Assembly: GCF_005404945.1 (NCBI RefSeq)
Contig: NZ_BJDG01000019.1
Location: 1 to 64,000 of the forward strand
Direction: 5' to 3'
From: Lactiplantibacillus pingfangensis
Lineage (GTDB): Bacteria; Bacillota; Bacilli; Lactobacillales; Lactobacillaceae
Length of the DNA stretch: 64,000 bases
Part shown: positions 35,423-43,435 of the stretch, piece by piece
Layout: each line of letters starts with the position of its first letter
Position numbering within the stretch: position 1 is the stretch's first letter
Notes under the pieces: generated by a model
Databases searched by the model: none
Told to the model about the DNA's origin: nothing
The model's input: only the letters and a program-made list of their open reading frames with translations
Translations under genes and position numbers: made by a program

Positions 35423-36577
35423 CTAAGCGGTTGCGGCTAAAATATTCTTAGCGGCATTAACATCTCTGTCGTGGTTTGTTTTACAGTTGGGGCAGGTCCA
35501 CTCACGAATGGACAGCCCGTGCTTACCATCATCGTAACCACAGTTTGCACAAAGTTGACTGGTTTTCCATGGATTCACAAGCACTAGTTGCTTCCCATAC
35601 CAGGCACATTTGTAAGCGAGTTGACGACGAATTTCACGCCAAGACTGATTGGCAATGGCCCGAGCAAGTTGATGATTTTTGAGAAGATTCTTGGTTTTCA
35701 AATCTTCAATTTTAATCACGTCATATTGTTTGACGAGTTGGATTGTTAACTGATGCAGGTAATTTCGGCGTTGATTAGCGATTTTTTCGTTGTACTTAGC
35801 AACCATCAGTTTCGCCTGCTGATAATTCTTAAAATCAGACAGTTCGCGAGGGGCGGGAACTTCATTTTGATGATCCCAGGCGATTTCTTTTTGGGCCTGA
35901 CGTCGCCGACGCGCTAATCGTTTTTCCCAGTAGTACTTCTTCTTGGCAAGATGTTTGTCAAAACGAATCGTCGGGTGCTTTTTGCCATCACTAGTAATCA
36001 TCAAATCAGTCACACCTAAGTCAATACCAACCGCTTGGCTAGTCTTAGCAAAAGGGAGGACTTCGATTTCAACCAAAAGTACCGCATAATATTTACCAGT
36101 TGCGGAAAGTTTGATCGTCGCACTTTTGAGCTGACCGGTGATTTCGCTACCTGCTCTAAAGGACATCAGGCCAACCTTAGGGATCCTGATAATGTGTTCA
36201 CTTTTGATGGCTAAGCTGGTCCCTGAGAACTTAACGTTGTAGCTTTGCTTAGGAAATTTACGCGACTTGAATTTAGGAAAACCAACATTAGTTTCCTTAA
36301 AGAACTTTTGAAAAGCGGCCACTAGGTCGTGACACGTCGATTGTAGGCTCGTACTCTCTGCTTCTTTTAGCCATGGATATTCCCGCTTTAACGCTGGTAA
36401 CAAACTATTAAGGGCAAAGGCATTTAAGAATGGCGCTTGGGGATTGTTTTCATGACGATTACGCATCATGTTGAGCATCTGATTCCAAACAAATCGATTA
36501 TAGCCAAAATTAAGTTTGATCTCTAACTGTTGCGCCGGACTTGGATAAATTCGCAGCTTAATGCCTTTCAGAACCAT
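35423..36577 (-). CDS. tnpB: TnpB, RNA-guided nuclease of IS605-family element
   Basis: A 384-residue TnpB of full length. The RuvC-like triad appears intact: Asp186 in AVGIDLGVTD, Glu291 in VIKIEDLKTKNL, Asp372 in HDRDVNAAKN. The zinc ribbon has CANCG (343/346) and CPNC (362/365). The N-terminal helix-turn-helix segment begins LKGIKLRIYPSPAQQ. Characterised TnpBs use omega RNA to cut the empty donor site. Divergent from tnpA by about 90 bases. Confidence 0.9.
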   Translation of the reverse strand: MVLKGIKLRIYPSPAQQLEIKLNFGYNRFVWNQMLNMMRNRHENNPQAPFLNAFALNSLLPALKREYPWLKEAESTSLQSTCHDLVAAFQKFFKETNVGFPKFKSRKFPKQSYNVKFSGTSLAIKSEHIIRIPKVGLMSFRAGSEITGQLKSATIKLSATGKYYAVLLVEIEVLPFAKTSQAVGIDLGVTDLMITSDGKKHPTIRFDKHLAKKKYYWEKRLARRRRQAQKEIAWDHQNEVPAPRELSDFKNYQQAKLMVAKYNEKIANQRRNYLHQLTIQLVKQYDVIKIEDLKTKNLLKNHQLARAIANQSWREIRRQLAYKCAWYGKQLVLVNPWKTSQLCANCGYDDGKHGLSIREWTCPNCKTNHDRDVNAAKNILAATA

Positions 36578-36668
36578 CTGCTCACCTTCTTTACGAAAAG
36601 TGTATCACAGATGTTATTTTACAATTGGTGTTAACTACTTACAAAATAATTTATAAGAGGATATACAT

Positions 36669-37091
36669 ATGATTAAGCGTGAGCGTACGAACGTCTACGA
36701 TTTTTACTTTCACTTGGTGTGGGTAACGAAGTACCGCAAGCCAGTTTTTACATCACCCGAAAAATGTGCCGCCTTGAAAGATATTCTCAGTGAAATCGCC
36801 GAACGGCATACCATTGACGTTTCTAGCTTAGAAGTTATGCCGGATCATGTGCGTATGATTGTTAGTTTTGCGCCGAAGTATGCGCCTTCTTCAATTGTAA
36901 AGGCCTTCAAAGGTGGTTCAGCAAAGCAATGGTTTAGGCAATTTCCTGAAACGAAGCAACAACTGTGGGGTGGTCACTTGTGGTCGCCCAGTTACTTCAT
37001 GAGCACCTTAGGTAATGTTTCAAAGAAAATTGTAACGCAGTACATTGATTCACAGCTAAATCAATACAATGGTGGTCGTCCAAGACGCTGA
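36669..37091 (+). CDS. tnpA: TnpA Y1 transposase with altered HUH motif
   Basis: A 140-residue IS200/IS605 transposase: HLVWVTKYRKPVF, LEVMPDHVRMIVSF, then GGHLWSPSYF and the catalytic tyrosine Tyr125 in SKKIVTQYIDSQ. The HUH metal motif normally reads His-x-His; here it is His60-Val-Arg62 (codon CGT at 36852-36854, one transition from CAT). The rest is full length, so the enzyme may be inactive. A ribosome site GAGGA precedes the ATG. Confidence 0.85.
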   Translation: MIKRERTNVYDFYFHLVWVTKYRKPVFTSPEKCAALKDILSEIAERHTIDVSSLEVMPDHVRMIVSFAPKYAPSSIVKAFKGGSAKQWFRQFPETKQQLWGGHLWSPSYFMSTLGNVSKKIVTQYIDSQLNQYNGGRPRR

Positions 37092-37134
37092 TTCATCTCG
37101 GTATTGAAATACCGAGTCTCTCAACTGACGACCA
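37072..37134. repeat. subterminal palindrome of the IS element (left end)
   Basis: Outer stem GTGGTCGTC/GACGACCAC (37072-37080 with 37126-37134) enclosing hairpin CTCGGTATT/AATACCGAG at 37099-37118 or so. Such imperfect hairpins are bound by TnpA at IS605-family ends. Confidence 0.55.
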
Positions 37135-37231
37135 CTATAGATTGTCGCGATAGGTGCAGTTCACCAGCTAATTGACTTTGTGATAAATGATGTGCCAGTC
37201 GTTGCTGACGTAATTGTTGTCCAAGTTGCAT
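37121..37231 (-). pseudogene. XRE-type regulator gene truncated at the IS element
   Basis: The minus frame from ATG 37231 (AAGGGGGG upstream) reads MQLGQQLRQQRLAHHLSQSQ then LAGELHLSRQSI, the first two helices of a Cro/C1 domain, and then runs into IS sequence and a stop. The remaining parts of the gene are not found on the other side of the element (35262-35290), so the insertion was accompanied or followed by deletion. Confidence 0.6.
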
Positions 37232-37413
37232 CTGACATCCCCCCTTGATAAATTTAGTCTATCAGGCGTTTCCTTAAAGTAAAGCGATGAGGTGGAACTT
37301 ATTGGTTACCCCCTTGACCTGACAGCGCTTCACGCCTTAACTTTTGGTCGAGGCTAACCAAGCTTTTAAAGTTGTGGTGACTTGATTATTGGATTAAACC
37401 ATGATAAATTTAT

Positions 37414-37429
37414 GTTACTGTAGGGTAAC
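37414..37429 (+). promoter_or_regulatory. inverted repeat before the MqsR-like toxin gene
   Basis: GTTAC, six bases, GTAAC, ending ten bases before the first ATG. Plausible autoregulatory operator of the toxin-antitoxin operon. Confidence 0.4.
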
Positions 37430-37438
37430 GGAAAAAGG

Positions 37439-37822
37439 ATGGTGGCGAATTTATTGGGTAGCTTGCAGGATCAACTGATAAAAGCACAGATTGACGCAAT
37501 TAGAGAAGACTATGAACATGGAAACATCAGTTTAAGCCTGAAAATGAAAAGCACCCAAGACCTTCGTAAAAAAGGACTAACACCAACAAAAGCACTAGAA
37601 ATTGCGATTCAGCAACTACCGAATAGTCATTACTTTCGCGGACCTAGTCCCAATCATCACGATCCAGATAATCCGAACATCAATGTGTATGAATTCCTGG
37701 TGAAACTCACGGGGACTGACTACTATTTGAAGTTTTGTAGGTATACTGGTGGCACCGAGGTCATGTCAATTCATGAACGTGAAAAAGATGCCGACTATAG
37801 TTGGACCGCAATCAATTTATAG
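37439..37822 (+). CDS. MqsR-family toxin-like protein
   Basis: A 127-residue basic protein that fits MqsR-family ribonuclease toxins: helical start, ALEIAIQQLPNSHYFRG, then the beta-strand part VYEFLVKLTGTDYYLKFCRY and EVMSIHERE. MqsR cleaves mRNA at GCU in E. coli; that specificity is not shown here. Start uncertain because the AAAAAGGA site lies too close to ATG 37439. The HTH antitoxin gene follows 13 bases later, toxin first as in mqsRA. Confidence 0.55.
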   Translation: MVANLLGSLQDQLIKAQIDAIREDYEHGNISLSLKMKSTQDLRKKGLTPTKALEIAIQQLPNSHYFRGPSPNHHDPDNPNINVYEFLVKLTGTDYYLKFCRYTGGTEVMSIHEREKDADYSWTAINL

Positions 37823-37835
37823 GAGGGGGACACTG

Positions 37836-38426
37836 ATGAAAATTATTAATCAGAAAGACATCACCCATAGAAACAAAGTCTTCAATAAGGATGAAAAATA
37901 TACGGAAGTCACCGTACGAGAAAATGTGAAAGTTTTTACTGAACAATTAGAAAATACGCATCACTATTGGATTCCAGTTGGACAAGAGATCAATAATGAA
38001 GATAATTGGCTAGAGCCCATGACTGATGTTGATCAAAATGTAAAGTCGGATTATGAACACTATCGAAAAAAGTATCATTTTTTAACCCCTGAAGCCATTA
38101 AGCAACAAAGAGAGGCATTAGGATTAAATTTGCGAGAAGCTGCGACGATTATTGGAATGAGTTACAGCACGTTGTCGGATATTGAAAAAAACAAGGTGCT
38201 ACAATCTATGCAACAAGAAGATTTATTACGTTATTTTTTTACCCCCTTTAGATTGAACGGCTTAGTTGAAAACCATGCGGGATTAATAGAAGAAAGACTG
38301 GCTAAGTATCATATCAAGATTGACCACTTGACGAAGAAATTAACTGATGCTCAGGAGAATGAACAGCTGGAATCTGAGCCAGCTTCGTCTAAGTCTGATA
38401 GTGATAATGAAAAAATAAGTGATTGA
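37836..38426 (+). CDS. HTH antitoxin-like protein, MqsA-type partner
   Basis: A 196-residue protein with a C-terminal-half Cro/C1 helix-turn-helix (IKQQREALGLNLREAATIIG, then MSYSTLSDIEKNKV) and an N-terminal 85 residues that would contact the toxin; no zinc-binding cysteines as in E. coli MqsA. The acidic, Ser-rich tail looks disordered. AGGAGGGGG precedes the ATG. Ends before a strong terminator. Confidence 0.65.
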   Translation: MKIINQKDITHRNKVFNKDEKYTEVTVRENVKVFTEQLENTHHYWIPVGQEINNEDNWLEPMTDVDQNVKSDYEHYRKKYHFLTPEAIKQQREALGLNLREAATIIGMSYSTLSDIEKNKVLQSMQQEDLLRYFFTPFRLNGLVENHAGLIEERLAKYHIKIDHLTKKLTDAQENEQLESEPASSKSDSDNEKISD

Positions 38427-38445
38427 TCAATTTCATACGATAACT

Positions 38446-38496
38446 AAAAACACGACTAAAATTGCAGCTGCTAAACGCAATTTTAGTCGTGTTTTT
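38446..38496. terminator. bidirectional terminator
   Basis: AAAAACACGACTAAAATTGC/GCAATTTTAGTCGTGTTTTT, perfect 20-base arms; serves the toxin-antitoxin operon and the TetR gene on the other strand. Confidence 0.9.
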
Positions 38497-38521
38497 AATT
38501 ATCATCGAATGCGAGCGGGGG

Positions 38522-39133
38522 TTAGGCGTTAGTTGCTAACCAAGCTTTCAATGCCGTTGGTGTCAAAACTGCGCGCATGACCATGGCAGTGAGTTCGTTT
38601 AACCCTTGCGCAGTTGACGAGTACAGACCAGACTGAATGCCGGCCGCATAATGAAAGACCGGCCGCGTTAAAAAGTAACGGATTAGGTTTAAATCGACCG
38701 GTTGAAAGACTTCGGTTTGTACGCCGAGCTGTAAGGCATCTTGGATTTGATGATTGGCCATGTCGGCTAATTTTACTGGGGCTTGTTGCTTGAATTGGAC
38801 ATCGTCCATCAAAACTTGGACCGCCGTGGCCGTTTTCGGTTGGGCCATCGCAAAGTCGTACAAGCCGTGAATACTCGCGGCAGTCTGGGTAATCAGTGGT
38901 TGGTCATTGGCAAAACAAGGTACAACGGCGAGACTCATTTGGTGAACCGCGGCGGCGTATGTGGCGTTCAGCAAAGCTTGTTTATTCTTAAAATAGATAT
39001 ACAGGTTGGATTGGGGGATGCCGGCCTGCTTGGCGACCTTCGTTGTTGAAAATGGCGCCAAGCCCTCGGTGGCTAATAGCTGGATGGCAGCTTGAATTAA
39101 GCGGTCATATTTTTGTTCATCTTTAATTTTCAT
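38522..39133 (-). CDS. TetR-family regulator
   Basis: A 203-residue TetR protein: IQAAIQLLATEGLAPFSTTK and KQAGIPQSNLYIYFKNKQAL make the DNA-binding domain; the C-terminal ligand domain ends LTPTALKAWLATNA. ATG 39133 is chosen for the GAGGAG upstream. It is divergent from an NmrA-like gene across an intergenic region holding an 18-bp inverted repeat on the promoter, its probable operator. Confidence 0.85.
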   Translation of the reverse strand: MKIKDEQKYDRLIQAAIQLLATEGLAPFSTTKVAKQAGIPQSNLYIYFKNKQALLNATYAAAVHQMSLAVVPCFANDQPLITQTAASIHGLYDFAMAQPKTATAVQVLMDDVQFKQQAPVKLADMANHQIQDALQLGVQTEVFQPVDLNLIRYFLTRPVFHYAAGIQSGLYSSTAQGLNELTAMVMRAVLTPTALKAWLATNA

Positions 39134-39173
39134 TATCAGGCTCCTCATTGGTAACTTAGTTCAAGTTTACCGC

Positions 39174-39233
39174 TTGACAAAGTATAAGTCTATCTTTTAT
39201 AATGAGTCTTGTATTAAAGATAGACTTATACTT
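39174..39233 (+). promoter_or_regulatory. sigma-A promoter embedded in a TetR operator
   Basis: TTGACA (39174-39179) and TATAAT (39198-39203) with an 18-base spacer. The spacer itself, AAGTATAAGTCTATCTTT (39180-39197), recurs as an exact inverted copy at 39216-39233. Binding of the TetR protein would block RNA polymerase for the downstream oxidoreductase gene. Confidence 0.8.
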
Positions 39234-39251
39234 AAAAAGAGGGCATTAAAC

Positions 39252-40139
39252 ATGAAAATTATTTTAACCGGCTCATTAGGCCATATTAGCAAACCAACTG
39301 CTAGTCAACTCGTCAAGTTAGGGCATGAAGTGACGGTGATCAGCCATAGTGCTAAGCGGGCTGCTGAAATTGAAGCGCTTGGTGCGACGCCGGCCATTGG
39401 GAGTATTACGGATGAGGCTTTTTTGACCGCGACTTTTCAAGGCGCGGATGCCGTTTATTTGATGATTACGGCTGCGAGTGCGGGTGACATCTTTGAAGCG
39501 GGCCGCCGTCAGGCTCAGATTTATGCGGCGGCGGTTAAAGCGGCTGGGGTGAAACAAGTGGTTAATTTGAGTAGTGTGGGGGCGAATCTTGGTCCTGAAG
39601 TGGGTGCCTTGCATATTTATCAGATTATTGAAGGGGTGCTAACAACTGAATTGCCAGATGTTAACTTGACGTTTATTCGGCCCACCGGCATGTTTTATAA
39701 CTTGTTCGGCAGTCTGACGTCGATTCGACAAGATCATGCCATTTACACGAACAATTCCTTAACGAAGGCCAGTTCTTGGGTGGCGCCTGCCGATATTGCG
39801 CCAGTGATCGTCAAGGCATTGACGGCGCCCACGGCCGGGAACACGGTTCAATACGTCGCCAGCGATGAAAAGACCTACCCTGAGGTGGCCCAGCTCTTGG
39901 GCGCAGCTATTGGCATGCCAGATTTGAAGGCTGTGCAGTTGAGCGATGATGAGATGCAGCAACGGTTGTCGGCCGTCAATCCGAACACGCAGTTTGTCGA
40001 ACAATTTGTTAAAATGACCGCCTATGAACGTGATCAAGATTTTTATGCGGACTATCGGCAACATCAGCCCGTCCTTGGACCGACTAAACTGGCCGACTTC
40101 GCGGCAACTTTTGCCCAAGTTTATCAGCAACAAGCGTAA
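39252..40139 (+). CDS. NAD(P)-binding NmrA-like atypical SDR protein
   Basis: A 295-residue Rossmann protein: MKIILTGSLGHISKPTASQL with the nucleotide-binding glycine pattern, ADAVYLMITA, and the NmrA/HSCARG-like VKQVVNLSSVGANLG and LTFIRPTGMFYN segments. Likely a quinone- or redox-related oxidoreductase or sensor; the substrate is unknown. ATG 39252 chosen for AAGAGGG upstream. Repressed, by sequence, from the TetR operator. Confidence 0.75.
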   Translation: MKIILTGSLGHISKPTASQLVKLGHEVTVISHSAKRAAEIEALGATPAIGSITDEAFLTATFQGADAVYLMITAASAGDIFEAGRRQAQIYAAAVKAAGVKQVVNLSSVGANLGPEVGALHIYQIIEGVLTTELPDVNLTFIRPTGMFYNLFGSLTSIRQDHAIYTNNSLTKASSWVAPADIAPVIVKALTAPTAGNTVQYVASDEKTYPEVAQLLGAAIGMPDLKAVQLSDDEMQQRLSAVNPNTQFVEQFVKMTAYERDQDFYADYRQHQPVLGPTKLADFAATFAQVYQQQA

Positions 40140-40166
40140 GGGTTCCATTCACCGATAAGTACCGTC

Positions 40167-40208
40167 AAAATAACCAGTCAAGACATCAAGCCTTGACTGG
40201 TTATTTTT
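40167..40208. terminator. bidirectional terminator
   Basis: AAAATAACCAGTCAAG/CTTGACTGGTTATTTT with T-runs on both strands, between the convergent NmrA-like and XRE genes. Confidence 0.9.
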
Positions 40209-40230
40209 GGCTTGAATCAATTAGCAGGGG

Positions 40231-40632
40231 TTAGTCTGTGCTGTGATCGTCACTAGTTTCGAGTCGATCCCAAAAGACCCCTTCAATCACGTGACGAATG
40301 CGTTCTTTGTCGGTTTGTGACCAATCCATCTGGCCATAGCCCATTGAGATATTGGAGTGCAGGAGTTGTCGTAAGTCGATACGGTTCGTGGCACTGATCC
40401 AGTCAGGGAGTTGATTGGCGTGTAATTCAGTATTTGTGGTGGCATAAAAGGATGAGATGGGGACTTTGAGCACGGCGGCAATGTTGGCGATGTCGTCGGC
40501 GCTCGGGGTCGAATAGCCGCGTTCGTAATTGGAAATGACTTGGGCCGTTAACCACACCCGGTTACCTAAATCAGTTTGGGTAAAATGTGCCGCTTTTCGA
40601 AACTCTTTAATTCTTTCACCTATACTTGCCAC
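40231..40632 (-). CDS. XRE-family transcriptional regulator, 133 aa
   Basis: Cro/C1 domain at residues 1-65 (IGERIKEFRKAAHFTQTDLG, VWLTAQVISNYERGYSTPSA) and an acidic C-terminal part. AGGAGG precedes the ATG. Upstream lie two palindromes built on TAACG that are probably its own operators. No neighbouring gene is clearly its target. Confidence 0.8.
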   Translation of the reverse strand: MASIGERIKEFRKAAHFTQTDLGNRVWLTAQVISNYERGYSTPSADDIANIAAVLKVPISSFYATTNTELHANQLPDWISATNRIDLRQLLHSNISMGYGQMDWSQTDKERIRHVIEGVFWDRLETSDDHSTD

Positions 40633-40675
40633 TTAATAAATTCCTCCTTTAGTTGTTTATGGAGATATTAAGGCA

Positions 40676-40743
40676 TATAACGAGAAACGTTATAAAACTA
40701 ACGAAATAATTTATTTTAACTTTAAAACTAACGGAATCCGTTA
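40676..40743. promoter_or_regulatory. paired TAACG palindromes upstream of the XRE gene
   Basis: TATAACG-AGAAA-CGTTATA at 40676-40694 and TAACGGAATCCGTTA at 40729-40743, with a single TAACGAAAT half-site between. Likely cooperative sites for the adjacent regulator. Confidence 0.5.
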
Positions 40744-40919
40744 TATAATAATTTTAATAACTCATGATTAGAATTAAGTTTGGATAAAACGGCTGGTCAG
40801 TTACGGTGAGATTTGGCGGATATTTGAACACAAAAAAGGCAACTGACAGGTTTGGCCTGCTAGTTGCCGTGAGTTAATAATCAGCTTTGGAGAATAACTG
40901 AAAAGGGGTTTATTGGAAC
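40744..40919. other. intergenic stretch with a hairpin
   Basis: AT-rich promoter-like sequence (TATATAATAATTTTAATAA) then hairpin GGCAACT...AGTTGCC at about 40838-40875 whose T-run is on the minus strand. No gene seen. Leads into the surface-protein gene. Confidence 0.35.
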
Positions 40920-43280
40920 ATGAATAAAAGTAAGGTAATTTCAACCACAGCGTTAGTGCTCGGTGGTTTGATGGCAACAACGGGCACGCAAACGCTGGTG
41001 CACGCGGATACTGTTGGGCAAGCGACAACTGGGACGCAGACAACTAAGTCAGCGCCAACTTCGGCGTCGTGTCCAGAAGAGGTTCAAGCGAGTCAAACGG
41101 TCACGAGTTATGCCACGAGTCAAGGCGTTGTCGCCTCACAAGCTGCCAGTCAAGCAACTTCTGACACACAGTCGTATGCTAGCCAACTTGACACTGACCC
41201 TGCCAAAACGGCCGATCAAGAACGCACGGACGCAACTAATGCCAAAACGGCGGCGGATGCGGCAGCCGACAAGACGTTAACGACGGATAGCAATAATGCG
41301 GCTAACGTGCAATCACAAGCAACGCAACAAGCACATAACAACAAGACTAACGCCGACAATCAGGCCGCAACCAACCAAGCGACGACTGAGGCTAATGCTA
41401 AAACCGCTAAGGACCAAGCCGATGCCAACGCAGCGACGACCAAGACTAATGCGGATGCGCAAGCTGCCAAAACGAAGGCTGACGAAATGAGTCAAGCTCA
41501 GTCAGGTAAACTTGATCCTAAGTATACGGTGGCCGTCACCGATGCTCAGAATCAACTTAACGCTGACCAAGCCGCGGTAGATCAGGCTAATGCGAGTGCG
41601 ACTACTGCGTATACTGCGACACCAGGCTATAATGGCGGGACAGCAATGTTGACTGGAATTCATTCGATCCAGAGTGAAAAGAATTTACCTACTACTCTAG
41701 CTGATCCTAATATTCCTGCAAGTGATGTAAATAATATCCCGTATGATTTCTATCAGGAAGCATTGAAAAATGACACTTCTGATAAAATCAATGGTGATTT
41801 GACCGACTCACAGCAAAAGGAACTTGCCGATTATGCTATAACCTTAATTAATTCATGGCGTAAAAACCAGGGATTAGATCCTGTAGTATGGACCCAACAG
41901 GCTCAAGATGCAAATTTAGAGATTGTAAAACTTCGTGAAACTAATAAAATGGGTGATACACATAATTACACTAATACTGATGTATTAACTCAAGCACAAG
42001 CAATCATGGCTAAATATGATTTGCAAGCTTACCATGAAAATTTAGGAACCATGAGCAATTATAATAATTTAACCATGAATAAATTAAAAATTGGTATTTT
42101 AAATAGCATTTCGGCTATGATTTACCAAGATGGCTTATCAAATTGGGGTCATCGCGAAGCGTTCCGTGGAGCTCAATTAATTGGAATGTCTGTACAATAT
42201 AATACTGGCGCATCTGATAGCGACATGTTTCCATATATATTTGTTTTTGAGTCATTTAATTCCCAGGATGGAGAAACACTCACTACTGAGCCAACTGCAT
42301 TAACCCCAACATCCGCCCAAACGATTGAAGCCTTACGTACATCAGGTGGTGCGACCGCAGCACAATTACAAGCGGTTGCCAATGATAAAGTGGCAGTTAC
42401 TAACGCGCAACAAGCCTTAACTGATGCGACTAATGCAGTTAATCAAACGATTGCCAGTCAATTAACGACGATTAACAATAAGTACACGGCACAATTACAA
42501 GCGAATGCTGATGCCTATCAAGCGACCTTGGCGCAAAATGAGACCACTTATCAGAATGCACTCGCGGCGGCTGGACAGACTTATTCGGATGCTTTAACTG
42601 CCAACACGGCCAACGAGACGGCGCAAATTGCGCAAGCTCAGACCGATTATGATACTGCCATCGCCAAAGCAACTACGGCACATGATGCTGCCATTGCCGC
42701 AGCGCAAAAGACGTTTGACACGGCTTATGCAGCTGCGCATGATGAAACACCAGCGGAACGTGACGCGCGGCATGCCGAATTATTGACCGCCTTTAAAGCC
42801 AGCGTAGACACTAAGCTCACTAATTTGAAGACGCAACAAGCAGTTGATTTTGCCGCCTTCAAAGCTGCGCAAGATAAGTTAGTCGCAGACTGTTTGGCGA
42901 GTCATCAAACGGCCTCAGGCGACGGTAATCAGACGGCTTCGAAGCCGACAACGACTACCGATGGGACGAGTCAGACAACCACGACTGATCAAGGTGATCA
43001 GCTTAACCCACAGACGACTACGACAGCAACTACTAAGCAACACAATAACATTGTGCCACTTAATGTCCGGAAGACTGCGGCTAAGCAACCAGTCAGTGTC
43101 GTCTTACCAAACGTTAAACCGGTTAGTGATAGCCGAGTTCAGCCAGCGGCAGCCACTAAAACGACCAGACTACCACAAACTTCTGAACGGCGTCATGGTG
43201 CGTCGGCAAGTCTATTTGGGTTAATGTTACTTAGCTTATCAAGTCTAGGTTATGGCCTATTACGGCGGAAAGTACGTTAA
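40920..43280 (+). CDS. LPxTG-anchored surface protein with CAP domain (SEC10/PgrA-like)
   Basis: A 786-residue exported protein: signal peptide cleaved near VHA-DT (about residue 30); Ala/Thr/Gln/Asn-rich coiled stalk to about residue 240; CAP/SCP-like domain at about 290-455 (ITLINSWRKNQGLDPVVW, NLGTMSNYNN, WGHREAFRGAQLIGMSVQY); second Ala/Thr-rich helical stalk to 660; Thr/Ser-rich wall span; sorting signal LPQTS, hydrophobic helix and RRKVR tail. It would be fixed to peptidoglycan by sortase. The CAP part is visibly more AT-rich than the stalks, suggesting a swapped module. Domain naming follows SEC10/PgrA surface-exclusion proteins; function is unknown here. Confidence 0.8.
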   Translation: MNKSKVISTTALVLGGLMATTGTQTLVHADTVGQATTGTQTTKSAPTSASCPEEVQASQTVTSYATSQGVVASQAASQATSDTQSYASQLDTDPAKTADQERTDATNAKTAADAAADKTLTTDSNNAANVQSQATQQAHNNKTNADNQAATNQATTEANAKTAKDQADANAATTKTNADAQAAKTKADEMSQAQSGKLDPKYTVAVTDAQNQLNADQAAVDQANASATTAYTATPGYNGGTAMLTGIHSIQSEKNLPTTLADPNIPASDVNNIPYDFYQEALKNDTSDKINGDLTDSQQKELADYAITLINSWRKNQGLDPVVWTQQAQDANLEIVKLRETNKMGDTHNYTNTDVLTQAQAIMAKYDLQAYHENLGTMSNYNNLTMNKLKIGILNSISAMIYQDGLSNWGHREAFRGAQLIGMSVQYNTGASDSDMFPYIFVFESFNSQDGETLTTEPTALTPTSAQTIEALRTSGGATAAQLQAVANDKVAVTNAQQALTDATNAVNQTIASQLTTINNKYTAQLQANADAYQATLAQNETTYQNALAAAGQTYSDALTANTANETAQIAQAQTDYDTAIAKATTAHDAAIAAAQKTFDTAYAAAHDETPAERDARHAELLTAFKASVDTKLTNLKTQQAVDFAAFKAAQDKLVADCLASHQTASGDGNQTASKPTTTTDGTSQTTTTDQGDQLNPQTTTTATTKQHNNIVPLNVRKTAAKQPVSVVLPNVKPVSDSRVQPAAATKTTRLPQTSERRHGASASLFGLMLLSLSSLGYGLLRRKVR

Positions 43281-43313
43281 ATAACGTTTCATCACGACGA
43301 TTAAGTTAGATTA

Positions 43314-43356
43314 CTAATAGCTAGTAAGGGCTCTGAGGACTTACTAGCTATTAGTG
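43314..43356 (+). terminator. hairpin behind the surface-protein gene
   Basis: Sixteen-base perfect arms ACTAATAGCTAGTAAG/CTTACTAGCTATTAGT; the T-tract is poor (GTGTGTCGTTTT). Confidence 0.6.
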
Positions 43357-43435
43357 TGTCGTTTTAAGTGTCACTGATTGAAAGGGTTAAACCGGGGACG
43401 AAACTAACGGGATTTTATGAATGAGGGGAAATTTA

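Larger units (their letters stand above)
35277..37134 (-). mobile_element. IS200/IS605 family element with divergent tnpA and tnpB
   Basis: An element of the IS605 type: tnpB on the minus strand with its 3' end toward structured sequence at 35300-35406, and tnpA on the plus strand ending at a subterminal palindrome at 37072-37134. By analogy the right end is at the tnpB side and the left end beyond tnpA. Exact ends are uncertain because these elements make no target duplication; the right-hand flank is a broken XRE gene. Confidence 0.75.

Noticed and set aside
40838-40875. Hairpin upstream of the surface-protein gene as its regulatory element
   Set aside because: Its T-run is on the minus strand and no minus-strand gene ends there; probably a leftover terminator.
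40920-43280. Possible repeat array or CRISPR in the surface-protein gene
   Set aside because: Repetition is at the amino-acid level (Ala/Thr/Asn/Gln coiled stalk) with variable DNA and no fixed spacer length.
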